DNA of 19,831 bases from an uncultured Traorella sp. (GCA_945919165.1 CAMEIZ010000012.1:1-19831); one strand, 5' to 3'. Counted from the stretch's first letter, positions 6,315 through 13,390 are shown. The notes: generated by a model from the letters alone, not told the origin. A program made the numbers and translations.

Positions 6315-6563
6315 ATGAAAAACAAAACTGAAGGAAGTAAAAAAGAAAAGTTTGTTGCGGTTCGTAAAAACTCAGATGGTACACTAAAAGAATTTAAATC
6401 AAGTTCCGGAAAAGTTTATGATTATGAACAGGCTTTAGAAGCTGTTGAAGCCGGCAACATTGCCAACGCTTTACCATTTACAGGAAGAGATGGCGCACGT
6501 CATATCCGTGGAATTAATGATGGCGATGAAAGCACAAATCTTTCTCAATTAAAAGAATTCTAA
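6315..6563 (+). CDS. DUF3892 family small protein
   Basis: An 82-residue protein and the only plus-strand gene here. The core matches DUF3892: FVAVRKNSDGTLKEFKSSSG, then YDYEQALEAVEAGNI, and a C-terminal RDGARHIRGINDGDESTNL. The family is widespread as small stand-alone proteins in Firmicutes; its function is unknown. The N-terminus is basic, with no signal or membrane segment. The ATG lies 8 nt after a perfect AGGAGG. It is divergent from the 48-residue peptide gene (109 bp between starts) and ends at a strong terminator. I see no convincing plus-strand promoter in the gap, only weak partial matches. Confidence 0.88.
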   Translation: MKNKTEGSKKEKFVAVRKNSDGTLKEFKSSSGKVYDYEQALEAVEAGNIANALPFTGRDGARHIRGINDGDESTNLSQLKEF

Positions 6564-6568
6564 CGAAC

Positions 6569-6594
6569 AGGGCTGCTCATGCAGCCCTTATTAT
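6569..6594 (+). terminator. Intrinsic terminator after the DUF3892 gene
   Basis: GGGCTGC-TCAT-GCAGCCC (6570-6587) is a perfect 7-bp GC-rich stem, extended by one A-T pair, followed by TTATTAT on the plus strand. It lies 6 bp after the stop codon. It also overlaps the end of the convergent membrane protein gene, but the minus side has no T-run, so it is mainly a plus-strand terminator. Confidence 0.8.
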
Positions 6595-7151
6595 GATTCA
6601 ATAATTTCAACACAGACCTTTAATGCTTCTTTATAACCCATCAGCTCTTTGATAAAGCAAATAACATTGATCATGAATAAACTTCCATCAATGACAATCA
6701 GCATCCAACCTATCACGCGAATATAAAAAACTACACCATTAAGAGTCCCACTGTTGAAAGCCATCAAAAAACATATTAAGATTCCAAAAAAGATCAACAA
6801 AATTCCCAATAAATTAAAAAGAAAATCTTTTTTTTGAATAGAAAACAAACCTAATACATTTCCCAGAAAATAGATTACTTCATACAGTGAAAATGACAGT
6901 GAAGTAAAAAAAGCTAAAAAATCAAAAGAAGGCAGATTAAGTAACAACAAAGCTGTTCGTCCAAAAAAAGCTCTCTCTAAAAAGGGCTGTACACTTAAAT
7001 TCAGCACATCATTATAAGAAACAATTTGAACTAAATGGATTCCCATGAATAAATGAAATAAAGTAAATAGAATGGCACATAAAAAATAAATCAGACAAAT
7101 GACATGCTTTCTTTTTTCATATGTATCAAAAAAAGAATCCACATTTTTCAT
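6591..7151 (-). CDS. Unknown polytopic membrane protein
   Basis: A 186-residue hydrophobic protein with four to five membrane segments (roughly residues 16-45, 65-85, 86-105, 110-133, 140-168). Short loops contain EKRKH at the start and QKKD in the middle, and the soluble tail is acidic at its end (EIIES). No family motif is recognised. The start ATG overlaps the trmL stop (ATGA), so it is translationally coupled and the last gene of the xre-rdgB-trmL unit. Its job may or may not relate to RNA modification or nucleotide cleaning; coupling alone does not show it. Confidence 0.75.
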   Translation of the reverse strand: MKNVDSFFDTYEKRKHVICLIYFLCAILFTLFHLFMGIHLVQIVSYNDVLNLSVQPFLERAFFGRTALLLLNLPSFDFLAFFTSLSFSLYEVIYFLGNVLGLFSIQKKDFLFNLLGILLIFFGILICFLMAFNSGTLNGVVFYIRVIGWMLIVIDGSLFMINVICFIKELMGYKEALKVCVEIIES

Positions 7152-7654
7152 AGCCAGTCTTCTCCCTTAATGACCTCAACATGTGAAAGATCAGGGTAAT
7201 TCAGCTGTCTTAAACATTCATATACTATGATTGCCGCACAATTGGACACATTCAAGGCTCTGGCATCTGGTTTCATAGGCAAACGCATACAATGCTCTTT
7301 GTCTTTTCTTAAGATATCCAAAGGAATTCCAGTACTTTCTTTTCCTAGAATAAAGTATTGGTTTTCATCTGCAGTAAAATCAAATTCGCTGGGTGTTTTC
7401 TTACCGTATCTTGTCAAATAATAATAATGATCACTGGGATTTTTTCTCGTAAACTCTTCCCAGTTTTGATAAGTTACATAATCACAGTGTTGGATGTAGT
7501 CCATGCCGCTTCTGCGAATGGCTTTGATATCCAAAGAAAAACCCAATGGCTCTATGAGATGAAGCTTAGCACCCGTAGCTGCACAGGTTCTCATAATATT
7601 ACCGGTATTTTGAGGGATCTCAGGCTCATAAAGTACAACATGAATCATTTTCAT
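7148..7654 (-). CDS. trmL: tRNA (cytidine(34)-2'-O)-methyltransferase, SPOUT family
   Basis: A 168-residue protein with the TrmL/CspR pattern: HVVLYEPEIPQNTGNIMRTC at the N-terminus, LIEPLGFSLD, KAIRRSGMDYI, and the SPOUT knot near the C-terminus (FILGKESTGIP, then MRLPMKPDARALNVSNCAA). TrmL uses SAM to methylate the ribose of the wobble nucleotide in tRNA-Leu isoacceptors. The length fits the usual 150-170 residues. The start at 7654 follows AGGAG; a second in-frame ATG 6 nt later is an alternative. It overlaps the end of rdgB by 29 nt and its stop overlaps the next gene's start. Confidence 0.95.
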   Translation of the reverse strand: MKMIHVVLYEPEIPQNTGNIMRTCAATGAKLHLIEPLGFSLDIKAIRRSGMDYIQHCDYVTYQNWEEFTRKNPSDHYYYLTRYGKKTPSEFDFTADENQYFILGKESTGIPLDILRKDKEHCMRLPMKPDARALNVSNCAAIIVYECLRQLNYPDLSHVEVIKGEDWL

Positions 7655-8234
7655 TCTGCTCCTTTAAATAATCTACAAGTTTTCTTAATGCTATGCCTCG
7701 ATGACTGACAGCATTTTTCATTTCTTCACTTACATTGGCAAGTGTTGTGCCATAAGGCGGATAATAAAAGATTGGATCATAGCCAAAACCTTTATTTCCT
7801 AATATACAGTCATTGATTTCACCACGAACAATACCTTTATAGCTGGTGGCTTTACCATCTTTTTCCACATAGGAAATGACGCAGACAAACTGTGCTCCTC
7901 TTTCTTTTCCTTGAACGGCATCTATAATATACTGGTTTTTAATATCATAACTGGTATCTTCCCCCATAAATCGAGCACTGTAAACTCCAGGAGCATTGTC
8001 TAATGCATCTACTTCCAGACCTGAATCATCTGCCATAACGGCACAGCCTAAAGCCTGATGCAGGGTCATAGCTTTAATCATTGAGTTTTCTTCAAAGGTT
8101 TTCCCAGTCTCATGAATTTCTATTTTTTCTTTGATGTCTTTTAAAGATTTGACACAAAATCCTAATGGTTCCAGCATCGTTTTAAATTCTTCAACTTTAT
8201 GTGCATTACCCGTTGCAATTAGTATTTCTTTCAT
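7626..8234 (-). CDS. rdgB: XTP/dITP diphosphatase (RdgB/HAM1 family)
   Basis: A 202-residue protein. It has the N-terminal nucleotide-binding motif ATGNAHKVEEF, then ADDSGLEVDAL, APGVYSARFMG, GFGYDPIFYYP and the C-terminal SHRGIALRKL, all hallmarks of the HAM1/RdgB family. These enzymes remove non-canonical purine triphosphates (ITP, XTP, dITP) to monophosphates, keeping them out of DNA and RNA. I chose the ATG at 8234, preceded by GGTGAT; the in-frame GTG at 8243 lies inside that site. The unusual C-terminal tail (NENDSCCTL) lies in the 29-nt overlap with trmL. It follows the XRE gene closely, and an extended -10 sequence upstream could also start it separately. Confidence 0.96.
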   Translation of the reverse strand: MKEILIATGNAHKVEEFKTMLEPLGFCVKSLKDIKEKIEIHETGKTFEENSMIKAMTLHQALGCAVMADDSGLEVDALDNAPGVYSARFMGEDTSYDIKNQYIIDAVQGKERGAQFVCVISYVEKDGKATSYKGIVRGEINDCILGNKGFGYDPIFYYPPYGTTLANVSEEMKNAVSHRGIALRKLVDYLKEQNENDSCCTL

Positions 8235-8251
8235 TTTTATCACCGTAAGTG

Positions 8252-8260
8252 ATTATACCA
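8252..8260 (-). promoter_or_regulatory. Extended -10 promoter in front of rdgB
   Basis: TGGTATAAT on the minus strand, 18 bp upstream of the rdgB start codon. No good -35 box is visible. A transcript starting here would have a very short leader. It may be internal to the xre-rdgB-trmL unit. Confidence 0.5.
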
Positions 8261-8263
8261 CAT

Positions 8264-8545
8264 TTAACGTAATTGGGCATAGAGTTTTCTAGCAGTAGCT
8301 GTATGTTGCAGCTGCTTAAGTGTAAAGTCTTTCATCCAACAGGGAGTAAATGATTCTTTAAAATATAGAGTTTTTTCATTACAGCCATACAAAAAACAAA
8401 GCTTTTCAATTATTTCACCATTTACCATCTGATTTTCATTTTCCATTAATAAATATACCTTTAAATCTACCTCAAGATACTCAGCTACCTGTGTACAGCT
8501 AAGTCCGCTTGCCATACGCATTTTTTTAATTTCAGAATTAATCAT
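8264..8545 (-). CDS. Small XRE-type helix-turn-helix protein
   Basis: A 93-residue protein. Residues 3-60 read like a Cro/C1-type HTH domain: IKKMRMASGLSCTQVAEYL, where LSCTQVAEYLEVD replaces the usual LTQEELAKLLGVS, then YLLMENENQ for the YENG turn, and EIIEKLCFLYGCNEKTLYF for the last helix. A short C-terminal part (CWMKDFTLKQLQHTATARKLYAQLR in two pieces) is unassigned. It probably binds DNA as a local regulator; no target is evident, and no inverted-repeat operator stands out nearby. Starts at ATG 8545, 8 nt after GAGG; the GTG at 8554 is inside the ribosome binding site. First gene of the unit with rdgB, trmL and a membrane protein. Confidence 0.8.
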   Translation of the reverse strand: MINSEIKKMRMASGLSCTQVAEYLEVDLKVYLLMENENQMVNGEIIEKLCFLYGCNEKTLYFKESFTPCWMKDFTLKQLQHTATARKLYAQLR

Positions 8546-8563
8546 CTTTCTCACCTCACTGTT

Positions 8564-8572
8564 AGAATAACA
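8564..8572 (-). promoter_or_regulatory. Candidate extended -10 promoter for the XRE gene
   Basis: TGTTATTCT on the minus strand, 18 bp before the XRE start codon. The same 11-base string TTGTTATTCTA stands in front of nagB. No clear -35 box. Confidence 0.4.
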
Positions 8573-8612
8573 ATTAATTCAACATAATCTTTGTCAGATT
8601 AAAAAATCTGGC

Positions 8613-9542
8613 TCATGAATCAACCAGATCAAGCTTATCATAATTTTTAATCAGTTTAATTTGACAGTCTTTGATATCTTTATCATAAATAAAATCAACA
8701 AAAACAGGTTGTCTTAATGAACCATTATCATAACGCTCCATAAATTTTACTCTTGCTGCCAAATAAGGTGTAAACCAGATAGCATTTTTTATATCAAATA
8801 ATGGAATGTGTGAGTGTTTGACTTTTGGCAAGTTTTGCAAAGAGGTGATTACCTGTCCTATATAGACCAATTCATTCTGATCATACTGAGCTAATATTAA
8901 TGATATATGTTGTTTTTTTTCAATATAACCAACAATCACAAAATCATCATCTTTCAAATATTTTATTTTTATCCAGTTTTGAGTTTTGGTATTTACTTGA
9001 TAAATACTGTCAATTCGTTTAGCGACGATACCTTCAAGATTTAATTCTTCAGCTTTATGATAAAAAGCAATACCCTCTTTAAAAATATATCTGGATCGAT
9101 TAAAATGACGAGTTTCATTTACACATTCCTGTAATAATTCTTTTCTTTTTAACAATGTTAGATTTGTCACATCCTGATTTTTATAAAATAAGATGTCAAA
9201 AGCAGTAAATACTGCTTTTGATCGATTGCTTTCAATTTGTATTTTAAATGGATGATTTAACAGAGCACGTTTCTGAACCATGGTAAAATCAATAATCCCA
9301 TCATGAAAACAATAGAGTTCACCATCTAATATACAATCAGCCCTCACATATTGACCTAAATCCTTCATTTCCGGAAATTTAGCTAAAAGTTTTAAATTTC
9401 TTTTATTTCTTAAATCAACTTTTTTATTTTCGATAAATGCCAGACAGCGAATCCCATCCATCTTCAGTTCAAAGATATAGTCATCACTGTCAAATGCTTC
9501 ACTTTCTTTACCAATCAGCATTGGAGTAAAATTCTTGTCCAT
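8613..9542 (-). CDS. ligD: ATP-dependent DNA ligase, LigD-type (NHEJ)
   Basis: A 309-residue protein with the nucleotidyltransferase motifs in order: motif I ELKMDGIRC with the adenylated lysine at K27, motif III LDGELYCF (about 74-81), motif IIIa TAFDILFY, motif IV LEGIVAKR (about 169-176) and motif V WIKIK (about 191). It is followed by an OB-fold domain. This corresponds to the ligase domain of LigD only; the polymerase/primase and 3'-phosphoesterase domains found in Mycobacterium and Pseudomonas LigD are absent. It seals double-strand breaks with Ku, and may be the less-studied short NHEJ ligase. The ATG shares one base with the ku stop codon (TGATG), so the pair is translationally coupled. 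Confidence 0.93.
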   Translation of the reverse strand: MDKNFTPMLIGKESEAFDSDDYIFELKMDGIRCLAFIENKKVDLRNKRNLKLLAKFPEMKDLGQYVRADCILDGELYCFHDGIIDFTMVQKRALLNHPFKIQIESNRSKAVFTAFDILFYKNQDVTNLTLLKRKELLQECVNETRHFNRSRYIFKEGIAFYHKAEELNLEGIVAKRIDSIYQVNTKTQNWIKIKYLKDDDFVIVGYIEKKQHISLILAQYDQNELVYIGQVITSLQNLPKVKHSHIPLFDIKNAIWFTPYLAARVKFMERYDNGSLRQPVFVDFIYDKDIKDCQIKLIKNYDKLDLVDS

Positions 9543-10318
9543 CAGTGAGCTCTGCTTTCAGCTTGTTTTTGTTTAAGTGACTGAGTTAAAGCTTCCATTA
9601 AATCTATTGGTGTACCTGTTTCCAACTGATCGCTGATTTCCACTTCATTTCCCTGTATTTTAGCTTCAATTACATTTTTAAGTTTCTTTTGAAAAGAATC
9701 ATAATACAATGATGGATCAAAGGGTTCTTTCATTGCTTCAATCAATTGTTTTGCCATTTTTAATTCAGCAGATGAGACTTTGGGATGAGATATACTTTTA
9801 GGTAATTCAGCGATTTCATCTTCATAAAACAATGTTTTAATGATTAAGACATCCTGTATTGGTACAATGGCAACCAAGGTTTCTTTTGTAGCTATCACAC
9901 ACTGACCAATAGCACAGAGCTTTAATGAGCTTAATGATTTAAATAATAGTTCATATGCTTTGGCAGCACTTTTTTCAGGAATGGCATAATAGTTTTTTTC
10001 ATAATAGAGATCATGAATCTCTTTTAATTCAGTAAAATGCAGAATATGAATGGTACGATCTTTTTCAGCTTTTAGGGCATCTATTTCTTGTTGAGTCATT
10101 AAAACATACTTGTCTTTTTCATACTGATAGCCTTTAATGATATCTTCACTTTTAATTTCTTTGTTACAGCTGGGACAGTATTTCTTATAACGTACTCTTT
10201 CATGAGTATCTTTGCATAACTGATTAAATGAAATGGTATTTTCCTGAGTTGTTTTATACAATTCAACAGGAATATGAACCAAACCAAAACTAATTGCTCC
10301 CTTATGTGCAGCTGCCAT
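9542..10318 (-). CDS. ku: Ku protein, non-homologous end-joining
   Basis: A 258-residue bacterial Ku homodimer-type protein. HKGAISFGLVHIPVELYKTT at the start, then LCKDTHERVRYKKYCPSC (the conserved RVRYKKYCP block), GYQYEKDKYVLMTQQEIDAL, and IHDLYYEKNYYAIPE match the family's core ring domain that threads onto DNA ends. The C-terminal tail is short (KQKQAESRAH), not the long lysine-rich tail of some Ku proteins. The length is usual (250-300). Its ribosome binding site GAGGTGATC is a nine-base match to the 16S end. It recruits the ligase encoded directly downstream. A possible promoter lies at 10336-10364. Confidence 0.96.
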   Translation of the reverse strand: MAAAHKGAISFGLVHIPVELYKTTQENTISFNQLCKDTHERVRYKKYCPSCNKEIKSEDIIKGYQYEKDKYVLMTQQEIDALKAEKDRTIHILHFTELKEIHDLYYEKNYYAIPEKSAAKAYELLFKSLSSLKLCAIGQCVIATKETLVAIVPIQDVLIIKTLFYEDEIAELPKSISHPKVSSAELKMAKQLIEAMKEPFDPSLYYDSFQKKLKNVIEAKIQGNEVEISDQLETGTPIDLMEALTQSLKQKQAESRAH

Positions 10319-10335
10319 ATGATCACCTCAAGGAT

Positions 10336-10364
10336 AGTATGCGAATATGGCAAAGGTTTAACAA
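10336..10364 (-). promoter_or_regulatory. Candidate promoter for ku-ligD
   Basis: Minus-strand TTGTTA (10359-10364), 17-bp spacer, CATACT (10336-10341). Each box matches 4 of 6 consensus bases. It is the best candidate in the 131-bp gap between hsp20 and ku. Confidence 0.4.
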
Positions 10365-10411
10365 AAGAATAAGTTAATCAATCAAAGAAATCAATCTTGA
10401 TTTGGAAAGAA

Positions 10412-10442
10412 CAAAAAACCAGCAAGATTTCAATCTTACTGG
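10412..10442 (-). terminator. Intrinsic terminator after hsp20
   Basis: A 10-bp stem (10419-10428 with 10433-10442, one G-U wobble, 4-nt loop) is followed on the minus strand by TTTTTTG. It starts 7 bp after the hsp20 stop codon. Confidence 0.9.
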
Positions 10443-10449
10443 TCAATCG

Positions 10450-10872
10450 TTATTCAATCGCAATATACTTTTTGTTTTCAACTTGTTTTTCTTCAATCTT
10501 AGGAATATTCAAATGAAGAATACCATCCTCAAATTTAGCTTTGATGTCTTCATGATGAATATCTTCTCCTACATAGAAACTTCTTGAACAGCTTCCATAG
10601 TATCTTTCCTGACGGATGTAATTTTCTTTATTGTCCTTATCATCCACTTCATGATTCTTTTTCGCTGTGATCGTTAAATATCCATTCTCAAGTTCTATCT
10701 GTACATCTTCTTTCTTAAATCCTGGCAAATCCATATCTAATTCATAGGATGTTCCCATATCTTTGATATCTGTCTTCATCCAATTCTTTTCATGCTTTCC
10801 AAATACTGGTCGTACATTCCAATCCATTAAATCATCAAACACATCATCTTCAAATAATCTAGGCAATAACAT
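10450..10872 (-). CDS. Small heat shock protein, Hsp20/alpha-crystallin family
   Basis: A 140-residue ATP-independent holdase chaperone. The alpha-crystallin domain runs from about residue 35 (TDIKDMGTSYELDMDLPGFK) through DVQIELENGYLTITA and RQERYYGSCSRSFYVGEDIH, ending with KFEDGILHLNIPK, the conserved GxLxLxxPK block. A short C-terminal tail follows. The gene has a strong AGGAGG site 8 nt before the ATG, a sigma-A promoter and an overlapping CIRCE operator, so it should be repressed by HrcA and induced on heat or protein-folding stress. It stands alone between two terminators. hrcA itself is not in the window. Confidence 0.96.
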   Translation of the reverse strand: MLLPRLFEDDVFDDLMDWNVRPVFGKHEKNWMKTDIKDMGTSYELDMDLPGFKKEDVQIELENGYLTITAKKNHEVDDKDNKENYIRQERYYGSCSRSFYVGEDIHHEDIKAKFEDGILHLNIPKIEEKQVENKKYIAIE

Positions 10873-10941
10873 AAATCATTCCTCCTTTTCGCTTTAAACG
10901 CGTCTTATATGTTTATGTAATCCTCCCTGATTACAGTTCTT

Positions 10942-10969
10942 ATTATAATCATTGTTTTAGCACTGTCAA
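10942..10969 (-). promoter_or_regulatory. hsp20 promoter
   Basis: Minus-strand perfect TTGACA (10964-10969), 16-bp spacer, perfect TATAAT (10942-10947). The -35 box lies inside the CIRCE element, so bound HrcA would block RNA polymerase. Confidence 0.85.
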
Positions 10970-10983
10970 TACTTGAGTGCTAA
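10957..10983 (-). promoter_or_regulatory. CIRCE operator (HrcA binding site)
   Basis: Read on the minus strand: TTAGCACTC, a 9-bp spacer (AAGTATTGA), CAGTGCTAA. The consensus is TTAGCACTC-N9-GAGTGCTAA, so 17 of 18 arm bases match, with one change in the second arm. Its position over the -35 box is as expected for HrcA repression. Confidence 0.92.
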
Positions 10984-11058
10984 TATTTTGACAAATCCTT
11001 TGATGTGTCTAATTTTAATGATAGCATATGCCAAATCATAAAAAGAATACAGATTTTT

Positions 11059-11119
11059 TTAAAAAAAAGATCTCTCTTTTGTAAACAACTCGACTAGCGA
11101 TTTACTTTTGAGAGATCTT
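11059..11119 (-). terminator. Long hairpin terminator after nagB
   Basis: Outer stem AAGATCTCTC/GAGAGATCTT (11067-11076 with 11110-11119, 10 bp), a symmetric 4+4 internal loop, an inner stem GTAAA/TTTAC (11081-11085 with 11101-11105) and a 15-nt apical loop. A minus-strand T-run (11061-11068) follows the outer stem. It begins 7 bp after the nagB stop. The stem is longer and more complex than a simple terminator. Confidence 0.8.
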
Positions 11120-11126
11120 AAGATAC

Positions 11127-11849
11127 TTATTTACTTAATTTGCTTGCTGCAGCTTTATCTAAGATAACAACAACATCTTCATGATTTTGAAGAGCACTAG
11201 CTGGGCAGCTGACATCAGGTGTTCCTTCAATCATAGCCTTCACTGCATCTGCTTTGTTTTCACCAGTTGCAACTAACAGCACCTTCTTAGCTTTCATGAT
11301 TGTTGCAATTCCCATTGTAATTGCATGTGTAGGAACCTGATTGATATCATTGTCAAAGAAACGGGCATTGTCTTTTCTTGTTCTTTCCTGAAGTTCTACA
11401 ATGTGAGTAGTTTCATCAAAGCTGGTACCTGGTTCATTGAAACCAATGTGTCCATTTCCGCCGATACCTAACAGCTGAATATCTACCTGATAGTTTTCCA
11501 TAGCTTTTTCATAAGCGTCGCAGTCTTCCTTTGTATTTCCATATGGAAGATGAACATTTTCACTTGGCACATCAAGACCTGAGAACAGATTTGTATTCAT
11601 GAATGTGTAATAGCTTTCTCTGTGGTTTCGATCAATTCCTACATATTCATCCAAGTTGAATGTTGTAACATCCTTATAAGATGTTCCATTAGTTTTGTGG
11701 TCCTCAATCATATTTTTATAAAGACCCAATGGTGTAGAACCTGTAGCTAATCCCAAAACAGCATTTGGTTTATTAACAACAACTTCCTTCATCACCTTAA
11801 AAGCCTCTAAGCTGGCTTCATCATAATTATTTGTAACGATTACTTTCAT
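11127..11849 (-). CDS. nagB: Glucosamine-6-phosphate deaminase
   Basis: A 240-residue enzyme converting glucosamine-6-phosphate to fructose-6-phosphate and ammonia. LGLATGSTPLGLYKNM binds the sugar phosphate, TFNLDEYVG carries the catalytic aspartate, and LGIGGNGHIGFNEPG is the family signature with the active-site histidine. RESYYTFMN also matches. The length is like B. subtilis NagB (about 242), shorter than E. coli NagB (266), which has an allosteric C-terminus. The ATG lies 8 nt after GGGGAGG. It has its own terminator and an extended -10 candidate upstream. There is no nagA or PTS gene beside it, but its product enters glycolysis at the step served by the neighbouring pfkA. Confidence 0.97.
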   Translation of the reverse strand: MKVIVTNNYDEASLEAFKVMKEVVVNKPNAVLGLATGSTPLGLYKNMIEDHKTNGTSYKDVTTFNLDEYVGIDRNHRESYYTFMNTNLFSGLDVPSENVHLPYGNTKEDCDAYEKAMENYQVDIQLLGIGGNGHIGFNEPGTSFDETTHIVELQERTRKDNARFFDNDINQVPTHAITMGIATIMKAKKVLLVATGENKADAVKAMIEGTPDVSCPASALQNHEDVVVILDKAAASKLSK

Positions 11850-11868
11850 ATTTCGTACCTCCCCTAAT

Positions 11869-11877
11869 AGAATAACA
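11869..11877 (-). promoter_or_regulatory. Candidate extended -10 promoter for nagB
   Basis: TGTTATTCT on the minus strand, 19 bp before the start codon and downstream of the pyk terminator. No good -35 box is seen. Confidence 0.4.
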
Positions 11878-11928
11878 AATATTTCATCTTTTTAACAGTT
11901 CTATTTTATGAAAATAAATAAAAAATGC

Positions 11929-11956
11929 AAAAAGAAGTTTGAAAAATTCAAACTTC
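11929..11956 (-). terminator. Intrinsic terminator after pyk
   Basis: A perfect 10-bp inverted repeat (11934-11943 with 11947-11956, 3-nt loop) with TTTTT following on the minus strand. It directly follows the pyk stop codon. Confidence 0.85.
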
Positions 11957-11958
11957 CC

Positions 11959-13374
11959 TTATCTTACTTCAATAATCTTCAATGTATTCGTTGCACCTGT
12001 TCCCTGAGGATATCCGGCAACCAGAATAATCGTTTCTCCAACCTTAATACCATGTTCCTTGGCAATTCTTCTTGCCAGCTCACATTCATTCAGCTGTGTG
12101 TTCTGAATATCACTCAGATAAGTTGTGACACCCCATTGAAGAGCCAGGCTTCGTTCAACGTCTCTTTCAAAGCAGACAGCAATAATCGGTGATTTTGAAC
12201 GATATTTTGAAATTCTTCGAACTGAATTTCCGCTGGAAGTAAAACAGATAATCGCTGCTGCTTCCAGTGAAAGGGCACTGTCGGCTGACGAAATACCAAT
12301 AGCATCCTCGATTGTTTTTCTTGAAGTTGAAATAGCTTTTTCAAGACGTTCACGATATGGAAGGATTTCTTCCATTGCTGTTGAAATACGTACCATGGTG
12401 TTCACAGCTTCCAGTGGATAGCTTCCCACAGCACTCTCTCCTGAAAGCATAATGGCATCGGTACCATCCAAGATAGCATTCGCCACATCACTGGCTTCAG
12501 CACGTGTTGAACGAGGATTGTTCTGCATACTTTCCAACATGTGAGTAGCAGTAATGACCGGTTTTCCGAATTCATTAGCACGCTTAATCATCATCTTCTG
12601 ATAGATAGGGACTAATTCAACTGAAACATCAACACCCAAATCTCCACGGGCTACCATAATTCCATCCGCAACATTCAAAATATCATCCAGGTTGTCATAA
12701 CCTTCCTGATTTTCAATCTTGGCAATAATCTGAATGCGATCATTTCCTTCTTCCTGAAGAATTTTACGGATATCAAGAATATCCTGCTTTCTTCTTGTAA
12801 AGCTGGCTGCGATAAAATCCAGGTTATTGCGGCAGGCAAAACGAATATCACTTTCATCTTTCTTAGAAATAAAAGGCATTGACAGCTTGACATTTGGCAC
12901 ATTGCAGCCTTTTCTGTTTTTGATCACACCAGGATTTTCAACACGGCAGACCAGTTCACCAGGTCTTTTTTCAATGATTGTCAAACGGATCTTTCCATCA
13001 TCAATCAGGATTCTTCCGCCTTCCACAACATCATCAAAAACTTCTGGACACTGAATATGAAATCTTTCCTTTGTTCCTTCAATTTCTTCTCTGCAAAGCG
13101 TTACAATATCACCCTTGGCATAGCTTTCCTGTCCATTTTTAAATACGCCTGTTCGAATTTCAGGTCCTTTAGTATCCAATAGAATCGAGAATTTTAATCC
13201 ACTTTCTTTTTCAACCTTACGAATACGATTGATTCTTTCAAGATGTTCTTCCTGAGTTTCATGACTGAAATTCAATCGGCAGACATTCATTCCAGCCTTC
13301 GCCATTTTTACCAACATCTCTTCAGATTCCGTTGCCGGTCCAATCGTACAGACAATCTTTGTTTTTCTTTCCAT
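11959..13374 (-). CDS. pyk: Pyruvate kinase
   Basis: A 471-residue enzyme making pyruvate and ATP from phosphoenolpyruvate and ADP. Evidence in order: RKTKIVCTIGPATES at the start, GMNVCRLNFSH, LDTKGPEIRTG, IIAKIENQEG with the catalytic lysine, VARGDLGVDV, then ITATHMLESM and RAEASDVANAILDG, and IMLSGESAVGSYP. A C-terminal allosteric domain follows. It lacks the extra PEP-utilising domain found at the end of Bacillus pyruvate kinases. The start at 13374 is 9 nt after GGAG; a longer reading to 13512 overlaps the coding end of pfkA and is rejected. It starts 16 nt after pfkA, so the two glycolytic enzymes are co-transcribed. Confidence 0.98.
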   Translation of the reverse strand: MERKTKIVCTIGPATESEEMLVKMAKAGMNVCRLNFSHETQEEHLERINRIRKVEKESGLKFSILLDTKGPEIRTGVFKNGQESYAKGDIVTLCREEIEGTKERFHIQCPEVFDDVVEGGRILIDDGKIRLTIIEKRPGELVCRVENPGVIKNRKGCNVPNVKLSMPFISKKDESDIRFACRNNLDFIAASFTRRKQDILDIRKILQEEGNDRIQIIAKIENQEGYDNLDDILNVADGIMVARGDLGVDVSVELVPIYQKMMIKRANEFGKPVITATHMLESMQNNPRSTRAEASDVANAILDGTDAIMLSGESAVGSYPLEAVNTMVRISTAMEEILPYRERLEKAISTSRKTIEDAIGISSADSALSLEAAAIICFTSSGNSVRRISKYRSKSPIIAVCFERDVERSLALQWGVTTYLSDIQNTQLNECELARRIAKEHGIKVGETIILVAGYPQGTGATNTLKIIEVR

Positions 13375-13390
13375 TTTTTGACTCTCCTTA

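Noticed and set aside
8595..8610. Inverted repeat CAGATT-AAAA-AATCTG after ligD as a terminator
   Set aside because: The stem is only 6 bp, AT-rich, and no T-run follows on the minus strand, so termination is not supported.
10099..10353. Minus-strand 84-codon frame overlapping the ku start
   Set aside because: It is in another frame of ku, lacks a ribosome binding site at its start and shows no family resemblance.
11054..11068. Run of seven T followed by eight A as a special signal
   Set aside because: The A part is the T-tract of the nagB terminator on the minus strand; the rest is low-complexity AT sequence.
11829..11846. GTAATCGTTAC palindrome near the nagB start, resembling a catabolite-response (cre) site
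   Set aside because: It mismatches the cre consensus at three key positions and is explained by the coding sequence for the first residues of NagB.
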